Of a DNA stretch of 64,000 nucleotides, positions 32,869-41,278 are shown in pieces. A program made the translations under genes and the position numbers. Origin of the DNA: Agreia sp. Leaf210 (GTDB lineage Bacteria > Actinomycetota > Actinomycetes > Actinomycetales > Microbacteriaceae); NCBI RefSeq assembly GCF_001421485.1, contig NZ_LMKK01000001.1, positions 975,564-1,039,563 of the forward strand, given 5' to 3'. Numbering within the stretch: position 1 is the first letter of the stretch; the number at the start of each line of letters is the position of its first letter. The notes beneath the pieces were generated by a model. The model did not search any database. It was not told the DNA's origin and saw only the letters and a list, made by a program, of their open reading frames with translations.

Positions 32869-34227
32869 GTGACCGGCCAGGTCACCGCCTCCGAGGTCGA
32901 GGCCGTCGCCCGAGAGTGCATCGCTGTGGTGGACTCGGAGCTGAACGCCCTCGCCGCGCCCGCGTTCGAGCCGGCTCTGCACGCGGATCCGTCTGCCGCC
33001 CTCGCCGGCGTGCCGTTCGCCATCAAGGATTCGGGACCCGTCGCATCCGGCGTGCCGTTCTCGCTCGGCAGCCGCAGCATCACCGCAGCGAGGTCGCCTG
33101 TCGACTCGACGATCATGGTCAGGTTCCGAGAGGCGGGTCTGGTGACCCTCGCTCAGACGACTGCACCGGAGTACGGCCTGAGCTTCGCCACGGAGTCGAA
33201 GCGCTATGGCGCCACCCGCAATCCGTGGAACCTCGACCGCGGCGTCGGCGGGTCGAGCGGAGGAGCGGCCGCGCTGGTCGCCGCCGGCGCCGTTCCCCTC
33301 GCACACGCGAACGACGCGGGCGGCTCCATCAGAATTCCCGCCTCCTCGTGCGGACTGGTGGGGCTGAAACCGAGCCGGGGTCGAACGCCGAGCGGCCCCC
33401 TCGTCGGCGAGGCCGGTTTCGGGCTGACCGTCGAGTTCGCCGTCAGCCGCACCGTGCGCGACAGCGCGCTGCTCCTCGACTGCGTGTCGCCCCATGCCCC
33501 CGGCGAGAAGTACTCCATGCCGACCCCGCTGTCGCGCTTCGTCGACGCACCGACGACCGACCCGGGACGGCTGCGCATCGGCGTGACGACTGCAACTGCA
33601 CCCGGCTCCTTCACCGACCCGCAGATCACGCGGGCGACCGTGATGTGCGGAGAGCTGCTCGAGTGGATCGGGCACGAGCTCGACGAGGGCGGCCCCACCC
33701 TCGCCACGTCGGACCTGCTCGAGGCGGAGATGCTCGCCGTCTACTCGTCGGGCGCAGCCATCCTGAGCCTGCCGCACCAGCCCGACGAGGCACTGCTCGA
33801 GGCCGTGTCTCGTCGGGTTCTCAGAGAGACGGCGTCTGCGGGCGTCGTCGACGTCGAGCGCGCTCTCGCCGCCCAGAACAGGGTCACCCGCGCCGTAGCC
33901 GACTTCTTCTCGCACCACGATCTCCTCCTCACCCCGACGATGGCGGTGCTGCCTCTTGCGATCGGCGCGCTCGACTACGACGACCCCGACTGCACGGTGC
34001 GCCAGTGGTTGCAGCGGCTGCTCGAGGTCAGCCCGTTCGTGTCTGCGTTCAACATCAGCGGCAACCCGGCCATCAGCATCCCGCTCGCGCAGAGTCGCGA
34101 AGGACTTCCCATCGGCGTGCAACTCGTGGCGGCACCCGGTCGCGAAGACCTTCTCCTCGCCGTCGCCGCGCAGCTGGAGCAGGCCGCCCCGTGGTCAGAT
34201 CGACTGCCGCTGATCTACGCGGACTGA
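32869..34227 (+). CDS. Amidase signature family protein
   Basis: 452 residues from the GTG at 32869. The Ser-Ser-Lys triad is visible: AGVPFAIKDSG (Lys), GVGGSSGGAAAL (Ser) and ANDAGGSIRIPAS (Ser nucleophile). The family covers amide hydrolases of many substrates. Oddity: the codons just upstream, in the same frame (from about 32815: SEYSALDATALRELL), look like the normal N-terminus of this family, but contain no ATG, GTG or TTG. A CTG at 32815 may be the true start. That frame begins right after the stop of the preceding regulator gene. Confidence 0.87.
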   Translation: MTGQVTASEVEAVARECIAVVDSELNALAAPAFEPALHADPSAALAGVPFAIKDSGPVASGVPFSLGSRSITAARSPVDSTIMVRFREAGLVTLAQTTAPEYGLSFATESKRYGATRNPWNLDRGVGGSSGGAAALVAAGAVPLAHANDAGGSIRIPASSCGLVGLKPSRGRTPSGPLVGEAGFGLTVEFAVSRTVRDSALLLDCVSPHAPGEKYSMPTPLSRFVDAPTTDPGRLRIGVTTATAPGSFTDPQITRATVMCGELLEWIGHELDEGGPTLATSDLLEAEMLAVYSSGAAILSLPHQPDEALLEAVSRRVLRETASAGVVDVERALAAQNRVTRAVADFFSHHDLLLTPTMAVLPLAIGALDYDDPDCTVRQWLQRLLEVSPFVSAFNISGNPAISIPLAQSREGLPIGVQLVAAPGREDLLLAVAAQLEQAAPWSDRLPLIYAD

Positions 34228-34305
34228 GGCGTCGGCTCTCCTAGCAGGTCGCGCCGCCCGGGACATGCTCTCGCTTTGCGCGGTCACCGCCAGTAGGTTG
34301 TGCCC

Positions 34306-35412
34306 ATGGGCGCGGAACTGACGCTAGGCGCAGAAGAAGAGCTTCACCTCATCGATCTCGACTCGTCGCGCCTCTCGGCTTCGGCCCCGCAGCTGTTGAC
34401 GACGCTGCCGAGCGAGAGCTACGCCGCCGAGCTGCAGCGCACCACCGTGGAGACCAACAGCCGCGTGGTGCGAACGCTGAGCGAACTGCGCGACGAACTC
34501 GTGCGGCTGCGCCGCGGCGTGATGGATGTCGCGGGTCCGCTCGGTGTGGGAATCGCTGCGGTCGGTACCGCGCCGCGCTCCGAGATCTCCGACTTCGAAC
34601 TCACCCCGTCGCAGCGCTTCGGCGCCATGCAGGAGAAGTACCGGCTTCTCGTCGACGAGCAGTTGATCTGCGGCTTCCAGGTGCACGTCGGCGTCTCCGA
34701 CCGCGACCTCGCCGTGCGACTCGCGCAACGTGTGGCCGAGCACCTTCCCGTACTTCTCGCCCTGTCGGCGAGCTCGCCGTTCTGGAACGGTCACGACACG
34801 GGGTACGCGAGCGTCAGGAGCCTGGTCTGGCAACGCTGGCCGAGCGCCGGAGACACGGGCCCGCTCGAGTCGGCGGCCGAATACGATGAACTCATCGCCG
34901 AGCTGATCGACACCGGGGTCATCGCCGACAGCGGCATGGCCTACTTCGATGTGCGCCCCTCCGCTCACGTGCCGACGCTCGAACTGCGCGTCTGTGATGC
35001 GATCCCCCGGGTCGACGATGCTGTGCTCATCGCGGGCCTGTTCCGGGGCATCGTAAGAGCGGCGGAGATCGATCTCGAGAAGGGTCTCCCCTTCCGCGCC
35101 CGCCGCGCCCCCGTGCAGCGAGCCGCCCTCTGGCAGGCATCCCGCACGGGGCTGTCGGCAGAGCTGCTCAGCGCGGGCCCGCGCCCCCAACCGATCCCCG
35201 CGGCGGATGCCGTGAGCGAGTTGATCGCCCTGGTGCGCCCGGCCCTCGAGGAGCTGGGAGACTACGACGACGTGCAGACGCTGACGCAGGACACCCTGGC
35301 GCGAGGCAATTCATCAGACCGGCAGCGCGCGACATTCGCCCGCACACAAGCGCTCGACGACGTCGTGAGGCTTGTGGTGTCGGAGACCCAATCGATCGGA
35401 GCACACCCATGA
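34306..35412 (+). CDS. Carboxylate-amine ligase, YbdK/GCS2 family
   Basis: 368-residue protein of the glutamate-cysteine ligase 2 family: GAEEELHLIDLDS at the N-terminus (metal/ATP site), QVHVGVSDRD, SSPFWNG and DVRPSAHVPTLELRVCDA. YbdK-type enzymes have weak glutamate-cysteine ligase activity; the in vivo substrate is unknown. A TAGGTT box (34294-34299) ends 6 nt before the ATG at 34306, which favours that start over the GTG at 34300. Its TGA overlaps the next gene (ATGA). Confidence 0.88.
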   Translation: MGAELTLGAEEELHLIDLDSSRLSASAPQLLTTLPSESYAAELQRTTVETNSRVVRTLSELRDELVRLRRGVMDVAGPLGVGIAAVGTAPRSEISDFELTPSQRFGAMQEKYRLLVDEQLICGFQVHVGVSDRDLAVRLAQRVAEHLPVLLALSASSPFWNGHDTGYASVRSLVWQRWPSAGDTGPLESAAEYDELIAELIDTGVIADSGMAYFDVRPSAHVPTLELRVCDAIPRVDDAVLIAGLFRGIVRAAEIDLEKGLPFRARRAPVQRAALWQASRTGLSAELLSAGPRPQPIPAADAVSELIALVRPALEELGDYDDVQTLTQDTLARGNSSDRQRATFARTQALDDVVRLVVSETQSIGAHP

Positions 35413-35975
35413 CGACACGACCGCGCCGCGCTATCGGCTTCACCACTGACCTCGTCGCGGGTGCCGTGGCCCATCGCAGCTGGGGCGTCGCGACGCAGAC
35501 GCCTCCCACCGAGTTCTACCCGCGCTTTGGGCCCCTGCCCGCCGTGGTCGGTGTCGTCGGGCAGCCCGAGACCTGGGACATCGTGGGTTCCACGCGAACA
35601 CTTCGCCTCTCCGATGACAGCACCGTCATCGAAACGATCACGCACAGCGAGGCGGGGGCGTTCTTCGCCTACGATCTGAGCCAGTTCACCGGCATCCTCG
35701 GACGCCTCGTGAGCGGCGGTCGCGCGGAGTGGACGTTCACGCCCGCAGGCTCCGGCGGCTCCGACGCCTCAGGTGGCCCGGGCGGCTCGAGCCCGCGCTC
35801 CGAATCGGCGACCACGAACATCCGCTGGCAGTACCGCTTCTTTCCGCTGCCAGGCCGGGCGCCGATCGTTCGCGCCATCGTGGGGCTGTTCTGGGCGCCG
35901 TACATGCGCCGGGTGCTCTCGGTGATCGTCGAGGCGATCGAGGCACGCGGAGATCGCCCGCCCCAGTACGACTGA
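35409..35975 (+). CDS. SRPBCC-like (START-fold) protein
   Basis: 188-residue cytoplasmic protein. TEFYPRFGPLPAVVGVVGQ near the front and WTFTPAG ... RWQYRFFPLPGRAPI later match the SRPBCC/polyketide-cyclase ligand-binding fold; a Gly/Ser-rich insert sits at about 115-135. Ligand unknown. Translationally coupled to the YbdK-like ligase by a 4-bp overlap. Confidence 0.72.
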   Translation: MTTRPRRAIGFTTDLVAGAVAHRSWGVATQTPPTEFYPRFGPLPAVVGVVGQPETWDIVGSTRTLRLSDDSTVIETITHSEAGAFFAYDLSQFTGILGRLVSGGRAEWTFTPAGSGGSDASGGPGGSSPRSESATTNIRWQYRFFPLPGRAPIVRAIVGLFWAPYMRRVLSVIVEAIEARGDRPPQYD

Positions 35976-35986
35976 AGACCGAGGAA

Positions 35987-36472
35987 TCAAACCCTCACAC
36001 ATGGGCTCGATGCGGACAGGACCATCACGGGCCCGCCCGCAGACGTTGTGGCAAATTCGTCCAACCGCAGGTAGTAGCCGTCGGCGGATATGACCGCGAG
36101 GGCCGATGTCGCATTTGACGAGTCATCCGCTCTGACATTCTTCTGCACAGTCCAGCCACGCCTCTTCTCAAATTCGGCCGCAGCGTCGTCGAGCCATACG
36201 GCACGATCGAACTCCGCTCCGACAGAAACGGTTCTGATGCCATCGAACTGAGCCGCGTCGTTACCGCACGCGACGCGCACTCCGTTATCACTTGAAGCGA
36301 TGATCGCCTCAGACGGCAGCATCTGCTCCATCTCATCCACGAGCGACAACGCTCCCGCCTTCGCCTCGGCGAACGTCAATTCGGTCGGTTGCGCATTGTT
36401 CACCACACCACATCCTGTCACTGTCATGGCGACCGCAAGGGTCGCCAGCATCATTCTGATTCCCAACTTCAC
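35987..36472 (-). CDS. Small putative lipoprotein downstream of the WXG100 protein
   Basis: 161 residues: a signal peptide with VTGCG (Cys21) as a plausible lipobox, then a soluble domain of mixed alpha/beta character with two further Cys (VACGN and the terminal SSPCVRV) that could form a disulfide. I do not recognise the family. The GTG start overlaps the stop of the upstream WXG100/DUF1023 gene (GTGA), so the two are made together; an accessory or immunity-like role is speculation. Confidence 0.7.
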   Translation of the reverse strand: MKLGIRMMLATLAVAMTVTGCGVVNNAQPTELTFAEAKAGALSLVDEMEQMLPSEAIIASSDNGVRVACGNDAAQFDGIRTVSVGAEFDRAVWLDDAAAEFEKRRGWTVQKNVRADDSSNATSALAVISADGYYLRLDEFATTSAGGPVMVLSASSPCVRV

Positions 36473-37998
36473 GATCCAGTTGGCCTCTTGCCTGTGAGCA
36501 AGTTGATCAGACCGTTCCTGACTTCCGCACTCGTATCCGACGAGGCGATCAGACTATGGTGATCCACCGATTCCATGACGAGGCTCGGCACAGGGAAGAG
36601 GCCGAAGAGTGGGGGTATCGCGTAATCGATACCCGAGTCGAGCACGGAGAAGCCGTTCTCTTCGCTCGGAGTGAGCGGGAAGCCAGCCCTCTCGAAAGTT
36701 ATCGAGACCGACGGATCGAGAATCGAGCCACCGAAGTCGATATCCGATGGCAGGAGTCCGTTGACTCCTCGAACGGGCAGGATGGCGTCGCCTCCCGACG
36801 TGTAGTCGTAGTAGCCGGTGCCCTTGTCTGGTTCCCATCCCCCGGCCATTCCGATGCCCGACAACGACACCACATTCGTGTAGTGCGCACCCGCCGTCTC
36901 GCTAGCAGTGAGGATGGCGAGCCCTGCCGAGTGACCGACGGCCGTGTTCGGCATCGATGCGAATCCGGATGCTTCGAGCCCGGATTGGAACTGCGCCTGG
37001 GTCGCGCCGAGATCACCGGCGAGCGAGGTGTCCGACGGTGGACGAGCGAGATCCCACTGCGGGTAGGTTCCATCTTTCATGACGAAGGCGACAGTGTCGG
37101 GCACGCGTCCAGCCAAGACCTCCGAGAGCCCCTGCACGCCATGGCCGTAGAACGACTCCATCGTGGTGGCCGTTCCCGGTATCCAGGTCAGCTGCTGGGT
37201 GGCCGTCTCGGGGTTGCCGATCATCTCGACGATTCGGTCGGCGTCCTTGTCGTAGGTGTAGAGCTGGACATCGCCGTCGACGGCCTCTTGCAGGTACTTG
37301 TTCTCGCTCTGCAGCGCCTTCAGCTCGTTGAGCAGGGCCTGGGTGTCGTTGGCCGCCGAGATAGAGCTGAGAGCAATGCTCGACGGGTCGGCCAACTCCC
37401 GCTCGATCTCCTTGATGCGGGCATCGTTCGCATCGATCTGGTCACCCGCGATGTTCGCATTCGCATCGACGCGGTCGAGCGCCGGCACTCCATCGAGGCC
37501 TCCGACGAGCTCGGGCGCATCCTTGATGAGCCGGGCCTGCTCGGCAGGCGTCAGCGATTCCCACCACGCGTGAGCGGCATCGGGATCCTTGCTGTACTTC
37601 TCAGCCAGATCGCGCAACTTGTCGGCTGACATGTCGCTGAGGTCGTCGACCGACTTGCCACCCAGCTCTCCCGAGTGTCCGCCAGCTCTCTCTCCGCCGG
37701 ATCCGTGCGCACCGCCGGCCCCTCCTCCCGCATCAGAGCTCGTGGCCTGCTGATCGTCGGCGTTCTTCACGAGGATGGCGACGAGACCCTGCAGACTTCC
37801 GCTGGCCCGGGTGAGCACCGGCTTATGCTGCGAGTTCCACCGAGACGTGAACTCCGAGCCGTCTGGACCGAGCCATGGCGTGCCGGTCAACGTCGCCGTC
37901 AGGCCGATCGCCGTATCGTCGAGCTGGCGGCTGGCGGTGTCGACGAGTTTCGCGAACGCGCGGAGTTCGGCCACATCGGCGCCTACGAATCCGGCCAT
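36469..37998 (-). CDS. WXG100-like / DUF1023 alpha/beta-hydrolase fusion
   Basis: 509-residue protein. Residues 1-90 form a helical hairpin with a central TPWLGPDGSEF (Trp42-x-Gly44, WXG motif), like ESX substrates. A Gly-rich linker (~88-115) and a coiled-coil-like helical region (~115-245) follow. The C-terminal half is a DUF1023 hydrolase with nucleophile elbow VGHSAG (Ser357) and DHHS near 479-482 as the likely catalytic His. No signal peptide; a type VII-like secretion route is suggested by the N-terminus, but no ESX genes are in the window. The ATG at 37998 has a very strong AAGGGGGAG site. Confidence 0.82.
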   Translation of the reverse strand: MAGFVGADVAELRAFAKLVDTASRQLDDTAIGLTATLTGTPWLGPDGSEFTSRWNSQHKPVLTRASGSLQGLVAILVKNADDQQATSSDAGGGAGGAHGSGGERAGGHSGELGGKSVDDLSDMSADKLRDLAEKYSKDPDAAHAWWESLTPAEQARLIKDAPELVGGLDGVPALDRVDANANIAGDQIDANDARIKEIERELADPSSIALSSISAANDTQALLNELKALQSENKYLQEAVDGDVQLYTYDKDADRIVEMIGNPETATQQLTWIPGTATTMESFYGHGVQGLSEVLAGRVPDTVAFVMKDGTYPQWDLARPPSDTSLAGDLGATQAQFQSGLEASGFASMPNTAVGHSAGLAILTASETAGAHYTNVVSLSGIGMAGGWEPDKGTGYYDYTSGGDAILPVRGVNGLLPSDIDFGGSILDPSVSITFERAGFPLTPSEENGFSVLDSGIDYAIPPLFGLFPVPSLVMESVDHHSLIASSDTSAEVRNGLINLLTGKRPTGS

Positions 37999-38132
37999 GA
38001 ACGACTCCCCCTTTTGCGCGGCGTGCACTGACCACCGGTTCGATCCACAGTAGGGGCACGGGGTCCAGACAGCCATGGGCAGAACTACCCATAGCCCTCA
38101 CCGACCGAGAGCGCAGCTCCGAAGCCTGCCCG

Positions 38133-39062
38133 TCACACGTCGAAGACGTGCAGGCCGAGGTCCGCGCTCAGTGCATCGCTGGCGCGGTGGCCCCGCACAC
38201 TGGTACCGCGCTCATCGAGGGGTGGGCTCACGACCGCTGCTCCGAGAACCCCGGGAACGGAGAGCACGATGGCTCCCGAGACGCTCGACTTGGCGGGCAC
38301 CCCGACCTCCCGCATCCACCGGCCAGAGCCGTCGTACACGCCACAGGTCGCCATCACGGAGATGACGTCGCGCGCCACGTCGCGCGAGACGACGCGCTCG
38401 CCCGAGCGGGGATTCACTCCTCCCGCGGCCAGCGTCGCACCCATCGTGGCCAGCGCCTCCGCGTCGACCAGCACGGCGCACGCACTCGCGTAGACGGCGA
38501 TGGCGTCATCGGCCTCCACATTGAGGGTGCCTTCGGAGCGCATGAGGTGCGCCAGGGCGTGGTTACGGTCGCCGAGGAGGTGCTCGCTGCGGGCCACGTC
38601 GTCATCGATGTCGAGAGTCCGTCCGGCGAACGCCGACAGGCCCGCGATGATTCGAGCGATGCGTCCGTCTACTCCATCGCCCTCGACCAGTGAACTGGTG
38701 ACGATCGCGCCCGCGTTCACCATCGGATTCGGCGGACGCCCGGTGCCGGTCTCGAGCTTGATCGCATCGAAGGCCTCACCCGTGGGCTCGATCCCGATAC
38801 GCCCGAGGGCCGCACGGTCGGTGTCGTGCAGAGCGAGCGCGAAGAGAAACGGCTTCACCGCCGACTGGATGCTGAACGGCACGTCGGCATCGACGCTCGC
38901 CCTGACCTCGCCGTTTACCGTGACGAGAGCGATGCCGCAGAGGTCGGGATCCGCGTCGGCCAACTGCGGAATGCTGTCGTCTACTTCGCCGGCGGTATCC
39001 GGAAGCACTCGTCTGCGGAGTCGGTCGAGGTCGTAAGCGAGGATGTCGGCCGTGGACGTCAT
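38133..39062 (-). CDS. glsA: Glutaminase A
   Basis: 309-residue serine-dependent beta-lactamase-fold glutaminase: SIQSAVKPF holds the catalytic Ser67-x-x-Lys70, and NPMVNAGAI, EGTLNVEADDA and PAKSSVSGAI are family blocks. Converts glutamine to glutamate and ammonia in the cytoplasm. Length is the family norm when started at the ATG 39062. Confidence 0.94.
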   Translation of the reverse strand: MTSTADILAYDLDRLRRRVLPDTAGEVDDSIPQLADADPDLCGIALVTVNGEVRASVDADVPFSIQSAVKPFLFALALHDTDRAALGRIGIEPTGEAFDAIKLETGTGRPPNPMVNAGAIVTSSLVEGDGVDGRIARIIAGLSAFAGRTLDIDDDVARSEHLLGDRNHALAHLMRSEGTLNVEADDAIAVYASACAVLVDAEALATMGATLAAGGVNPRSGERVVSRDVARDVISVMATCGVYDGSGRWMREVGVPAKSSVSGAIVLSVPGVLGAAVVSPPLDERGTSVRGHRASDALSADLGLHVFDV

Positions 39063-39173
39063 GTGCACCAGTCTGGCGGGCGCGCGATGAAAACGCAGAC
39101 GACTTCGCCCGCGCAGAGCAGTCACCCCCGAACAGGGGCTCACAGCCAACTCCCAGTAAAATAACGTTTTGGT

Positions 39174-39316
39174 AACTAGCGCTCCGTTACTCAACCGTTA
39201 TATGGTTCTAGAGCGTTAGTTGTTTGCTGTGGCAGGTAACGCGGAATGTGATTGCAGGACACTCTTGGTGCAAGGGAAGAAAGCCCGTCGTTAGCCTCTA
39301 CGACGGGCTTTCTGTC
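39174..39316 (+). ncRNA. Candidate structured RNA between glsA and marR
   Basis: In a 354-bp gene-free stretch, AACTAGCGCTC (39174-39184) pairs with GAGCGTTAGTT (39211-39221; one G-U-compatible mismatch), enclosing an inner AACC/GGTT stem. A TTGCA/TGCAA stem follows, then a near-ideal intrinsic terminator (39279-39312). AT content is higher than in the surroundings. It could be a small RNA or the 5' leader of marR-phr with a terminator switch. No match to a known RNA family that I recognise. Confidence 0.4.
39279..39312 (+). terminator. Intrinsic terminator upstream of marR
   Basis: GAAAGCCCGTCG (39279-39290) and CGACGGGCTTTC (39301-39312) form a perfect 12-bp stem with a 10-nt loop, followed by TGTCTGTCTG. 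It ends whatever transcript starts in 39060-39270 about 105 bp before marR; no coding gene precedes it on this strand. Confidence 0.8.
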
Positions 39317-39416
39317 TGTCTGCGAACGCGTCGCTCCCGCGGGGATGTCAACCCGCCTCGCCTGTTTCGGGGATTACCCGGTGGCCGCCCTAATGTGGAG
39401 CCACGAGAGGATCTCC

Positions 39417-39860
39417 ATGACCAAGCCAGCCTCCCCCGTCGACGCGTGGGAATCCCTTTTCCGCACCCAGGTCGCCGTGATGCGGCAGATCGCTTCGGAG
39501 TTCCCCTCTGACGTCATCTCTCTGAACGAATACGACGTTCTCTTCACCCTCACCCGCAGCGAGAACCGCACCCTGCGCATCCGCGAACTGAACGAGAACG
39601 TGCTGCTCACCCAACCCAGCATCTCCCGCCTCGTCGACCGGCTCTCGGCCCGCGGTCTCGTGACCAAGCTCACCGATCCGAACGACGGACGGGGAACCCT
39701 TGTCGCTCTCACCGACGCCGGCTTCGCCCTGTTCCGCGACGCCGCCCGCATCCACGGCCGATCGATCACCAGTCGTATGAATGCCGCACTCTCGCCCGAG
39801 GAGCTCACGGAGTTGGCCCGCCTCACCGGCAAGCTCTACGCAAGCGTCACCGCCAAATGA
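39417..39860 (+). CDS. MarR-family regulator
   Basis: 147-residue winged-helix protein: DVISLNEYDVLFTLTRS, then LTQPSISRLVDRLSARGLVTKL (recognition helix) and TDPNDGRGTLVALTDAG (wing with the conserved DxRG-like motif). The ATG follows GAGAGGATCTCC. The stop overlaps the photolyase start by 4 bp (ATGA), so it is co-translated with that DNA-repair gene. Confidence 0.9.
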   Translation: MTKPASPVDAWESLFRTQVAVMRQIASEFPSDVISLNEYDVLFTLTRSENRTLRIRELNENVLLTQPSISRLVDRLSARGLVTKLTDPNDGRGTLVALTDAGFALFRDAARIHGRSITSRMNAALSPEELTELARLTGKLYASVTAK

Positions 39861-41278
39861 GCGCGCCCAGCGTCGTTTGGTTTCGCGACGATCTGAGGGT
39901 TGCAGACAACCCCGCCCTGCACGAGGCCGCCCAACGCGGCGAGCCCATCGTGTGCCTCTACATTCTGGATGACGCCAGCCCAGGGCTCAGGCCGCTGGGC
40001 GGCGCGGCCCGCTGGTGGCTGCACCACAGCCTCGAGACCCTCGCCTCGTCGCTGCGCGACCTCGGCCTCGAACTGACGCTTCGACGTGGCGCCGCCGCCG
40101 ACGTGATCGACGCCGTCGTCGGCGAGACGGGTGCCGCCGCCGTCTTCTGGAACCGTCGTTACGGCGAGGCCGAACGCACGGTGGATGCCGGCATCAAGTC
40201 GTCGCTCCGGGCTGCGGGCATCGAGGCGCGAAGCTCTCAGGCTGCGCTGATGTTCGAACCCTGGACCGTGCTCACCGGGCAGGGCGCCCCCTATCGCGTC
40301 TTCACCCCGTTCTACCGGTCGTGCCTCGCCCAACCCGAGCCACGGCATCCGCTGCCCGTCGACGACGACGTGTCGGCCTTCACCGGCGTGACCGGTGACG
40401 ATCTGGGCGACTGGGCGCTGCTGCCCACCACGCCCGACTGGGCGGGCGGACTGCGCGAGGCGTGGACTCCGGGAGAGAAGACCGCACTCGAGAGGCTGCG
40501 CGCATTTCTGGCCGACGAACTGTCGTCGTACGTGGCCGAGCAGGACCTGCCGGCGCAGGACGCGACATCCGGTCTCTCGCCGTATCTGCGCTGGGGCGAG
40601 ATCAGCCCGTTCCAGGTGTGGCACGAGACCCGCTCGTTCGTCGCCTCGCTCGACAGGCGCACCTCGGAGGGCGCCCGAGCCGCCGAGGGGGCGAGCGCGT
40701 TTCTGCGCCAACTCGTGTGGCGCGAGTTCTCGTACCACCTGCTGTTCCACTGGCCGCAGATCACGCACGCCAATATGCGGCCCGCCTTCGACGACTTCCC
40801 GTGGGCCGAGCCGACCGACGTCGTGATGGAGGCGTGGCAGATGGGTCGCACGGGCATACCGCTCGTCGACGCGGGCATGCGCGACCTGTGGCAGACCGGC
40901 ATCATGCACAACCGGGTGCGCATGGTGGTGGCCTCGTTCCTCGTGAAGAACCTGCGCATCGACTGGCGCGAGGGCGAGAGGTGGTTCTGGGACACCCTGG
41001 TCGACGCAGACCCCGCGGCCAACGCGGTGAACTGGCAGTGGGTGGCGGGCTCAGGGGTCGACGCGGCACCGTACTTCCGCGTGTTCAATCCCGAATTGCA
41101 GGCTTCCAAATTCGACCCGCACCGCGAGTACATCCGGCGCTTCGTGCCCGACATCGACGACGAGACCTACCCGCCGCCGCTCGTCGACCTCAAAGAGTCG
41201 CGCAAGGCCGCGCTGGATGCCTACGCCTCGATCTCGAAGGATCGCGCGTTGGGCGAGCCGGGCGCCTCGGGCGACTAG
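39857..41278 (+). CDS. phr: Deoxyribodipyrimidine photolyase
   Basis: 473-residue class I photolyase/cryptochrome. The N-terminal antenna domain starts VVWFRDDLRVADNPAL; the FAD domain has LSPYLRWGEISP, LVWREFSYHLLFHWP, GIPLVDAGMRDLWQTG and MHNRVRMVVASFLVKNL, plus NWQWVAGSGVDAAPYFRVFNP. All core FAD and lesion-binding residues seem present. Uses blue light to split pyrimidine dimers. Coupled to the MarR gene in front. Confidence 0.94.
   Translation: MSAPSVVWFRDDLRVADNPALHEAAQRGEPIVCLYILDDASPGLRPLGGAARWWLHHSLETLASSLRDLGLELTLRRGAAADVIDAVVGETGAAAVFWNRRYGEAERTVDAGIKSSLRAAGIEARSSQAALMFEPWTVLTGQGAPYRVFTPFYRSCLAQPEPRHPLPVDDDVSAFTGVTGDDLGDWALLPTTPDWAGGLREAWTPGEKTALERLRAFLADELSSYVAEQDLPAQDATSGLSPYLRWGEISPFQVWHETRSFVASLDRRTSEGARAAEGASAFLRQLVWREFSYHLLFHWPQITHANMRPAFDDFPWAEPTDVVMEAWQMGRTGIPLVDAGMRDLWQTGIMHNRVRMVVASFLVKNLRIDWREGERWFWDTLVDADPAANAVNWQWVAGSGVDAAPYFRVFNPELQASKFDPHREYIRRFVPDIDDETYPPPLVDLKESRKAALDAYASISKDRALGEPGASGD

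Noticed and set aside
31867..34122. Long minus-strand open frame opposite the winged-helix regulator and amidase
   Set aside because: Composition is the typical Arg/His/Gly-rich antisense shadow of high-GC genes, with no motif or ribosome binding site, while the plus strand carries recognisable families.
35987..37998. A type VII secretion locus
   Set aside because: Only the WXG-type protein and a lipoprotein are present; no EccB/C/D/E or mycosin genes occur in the window.
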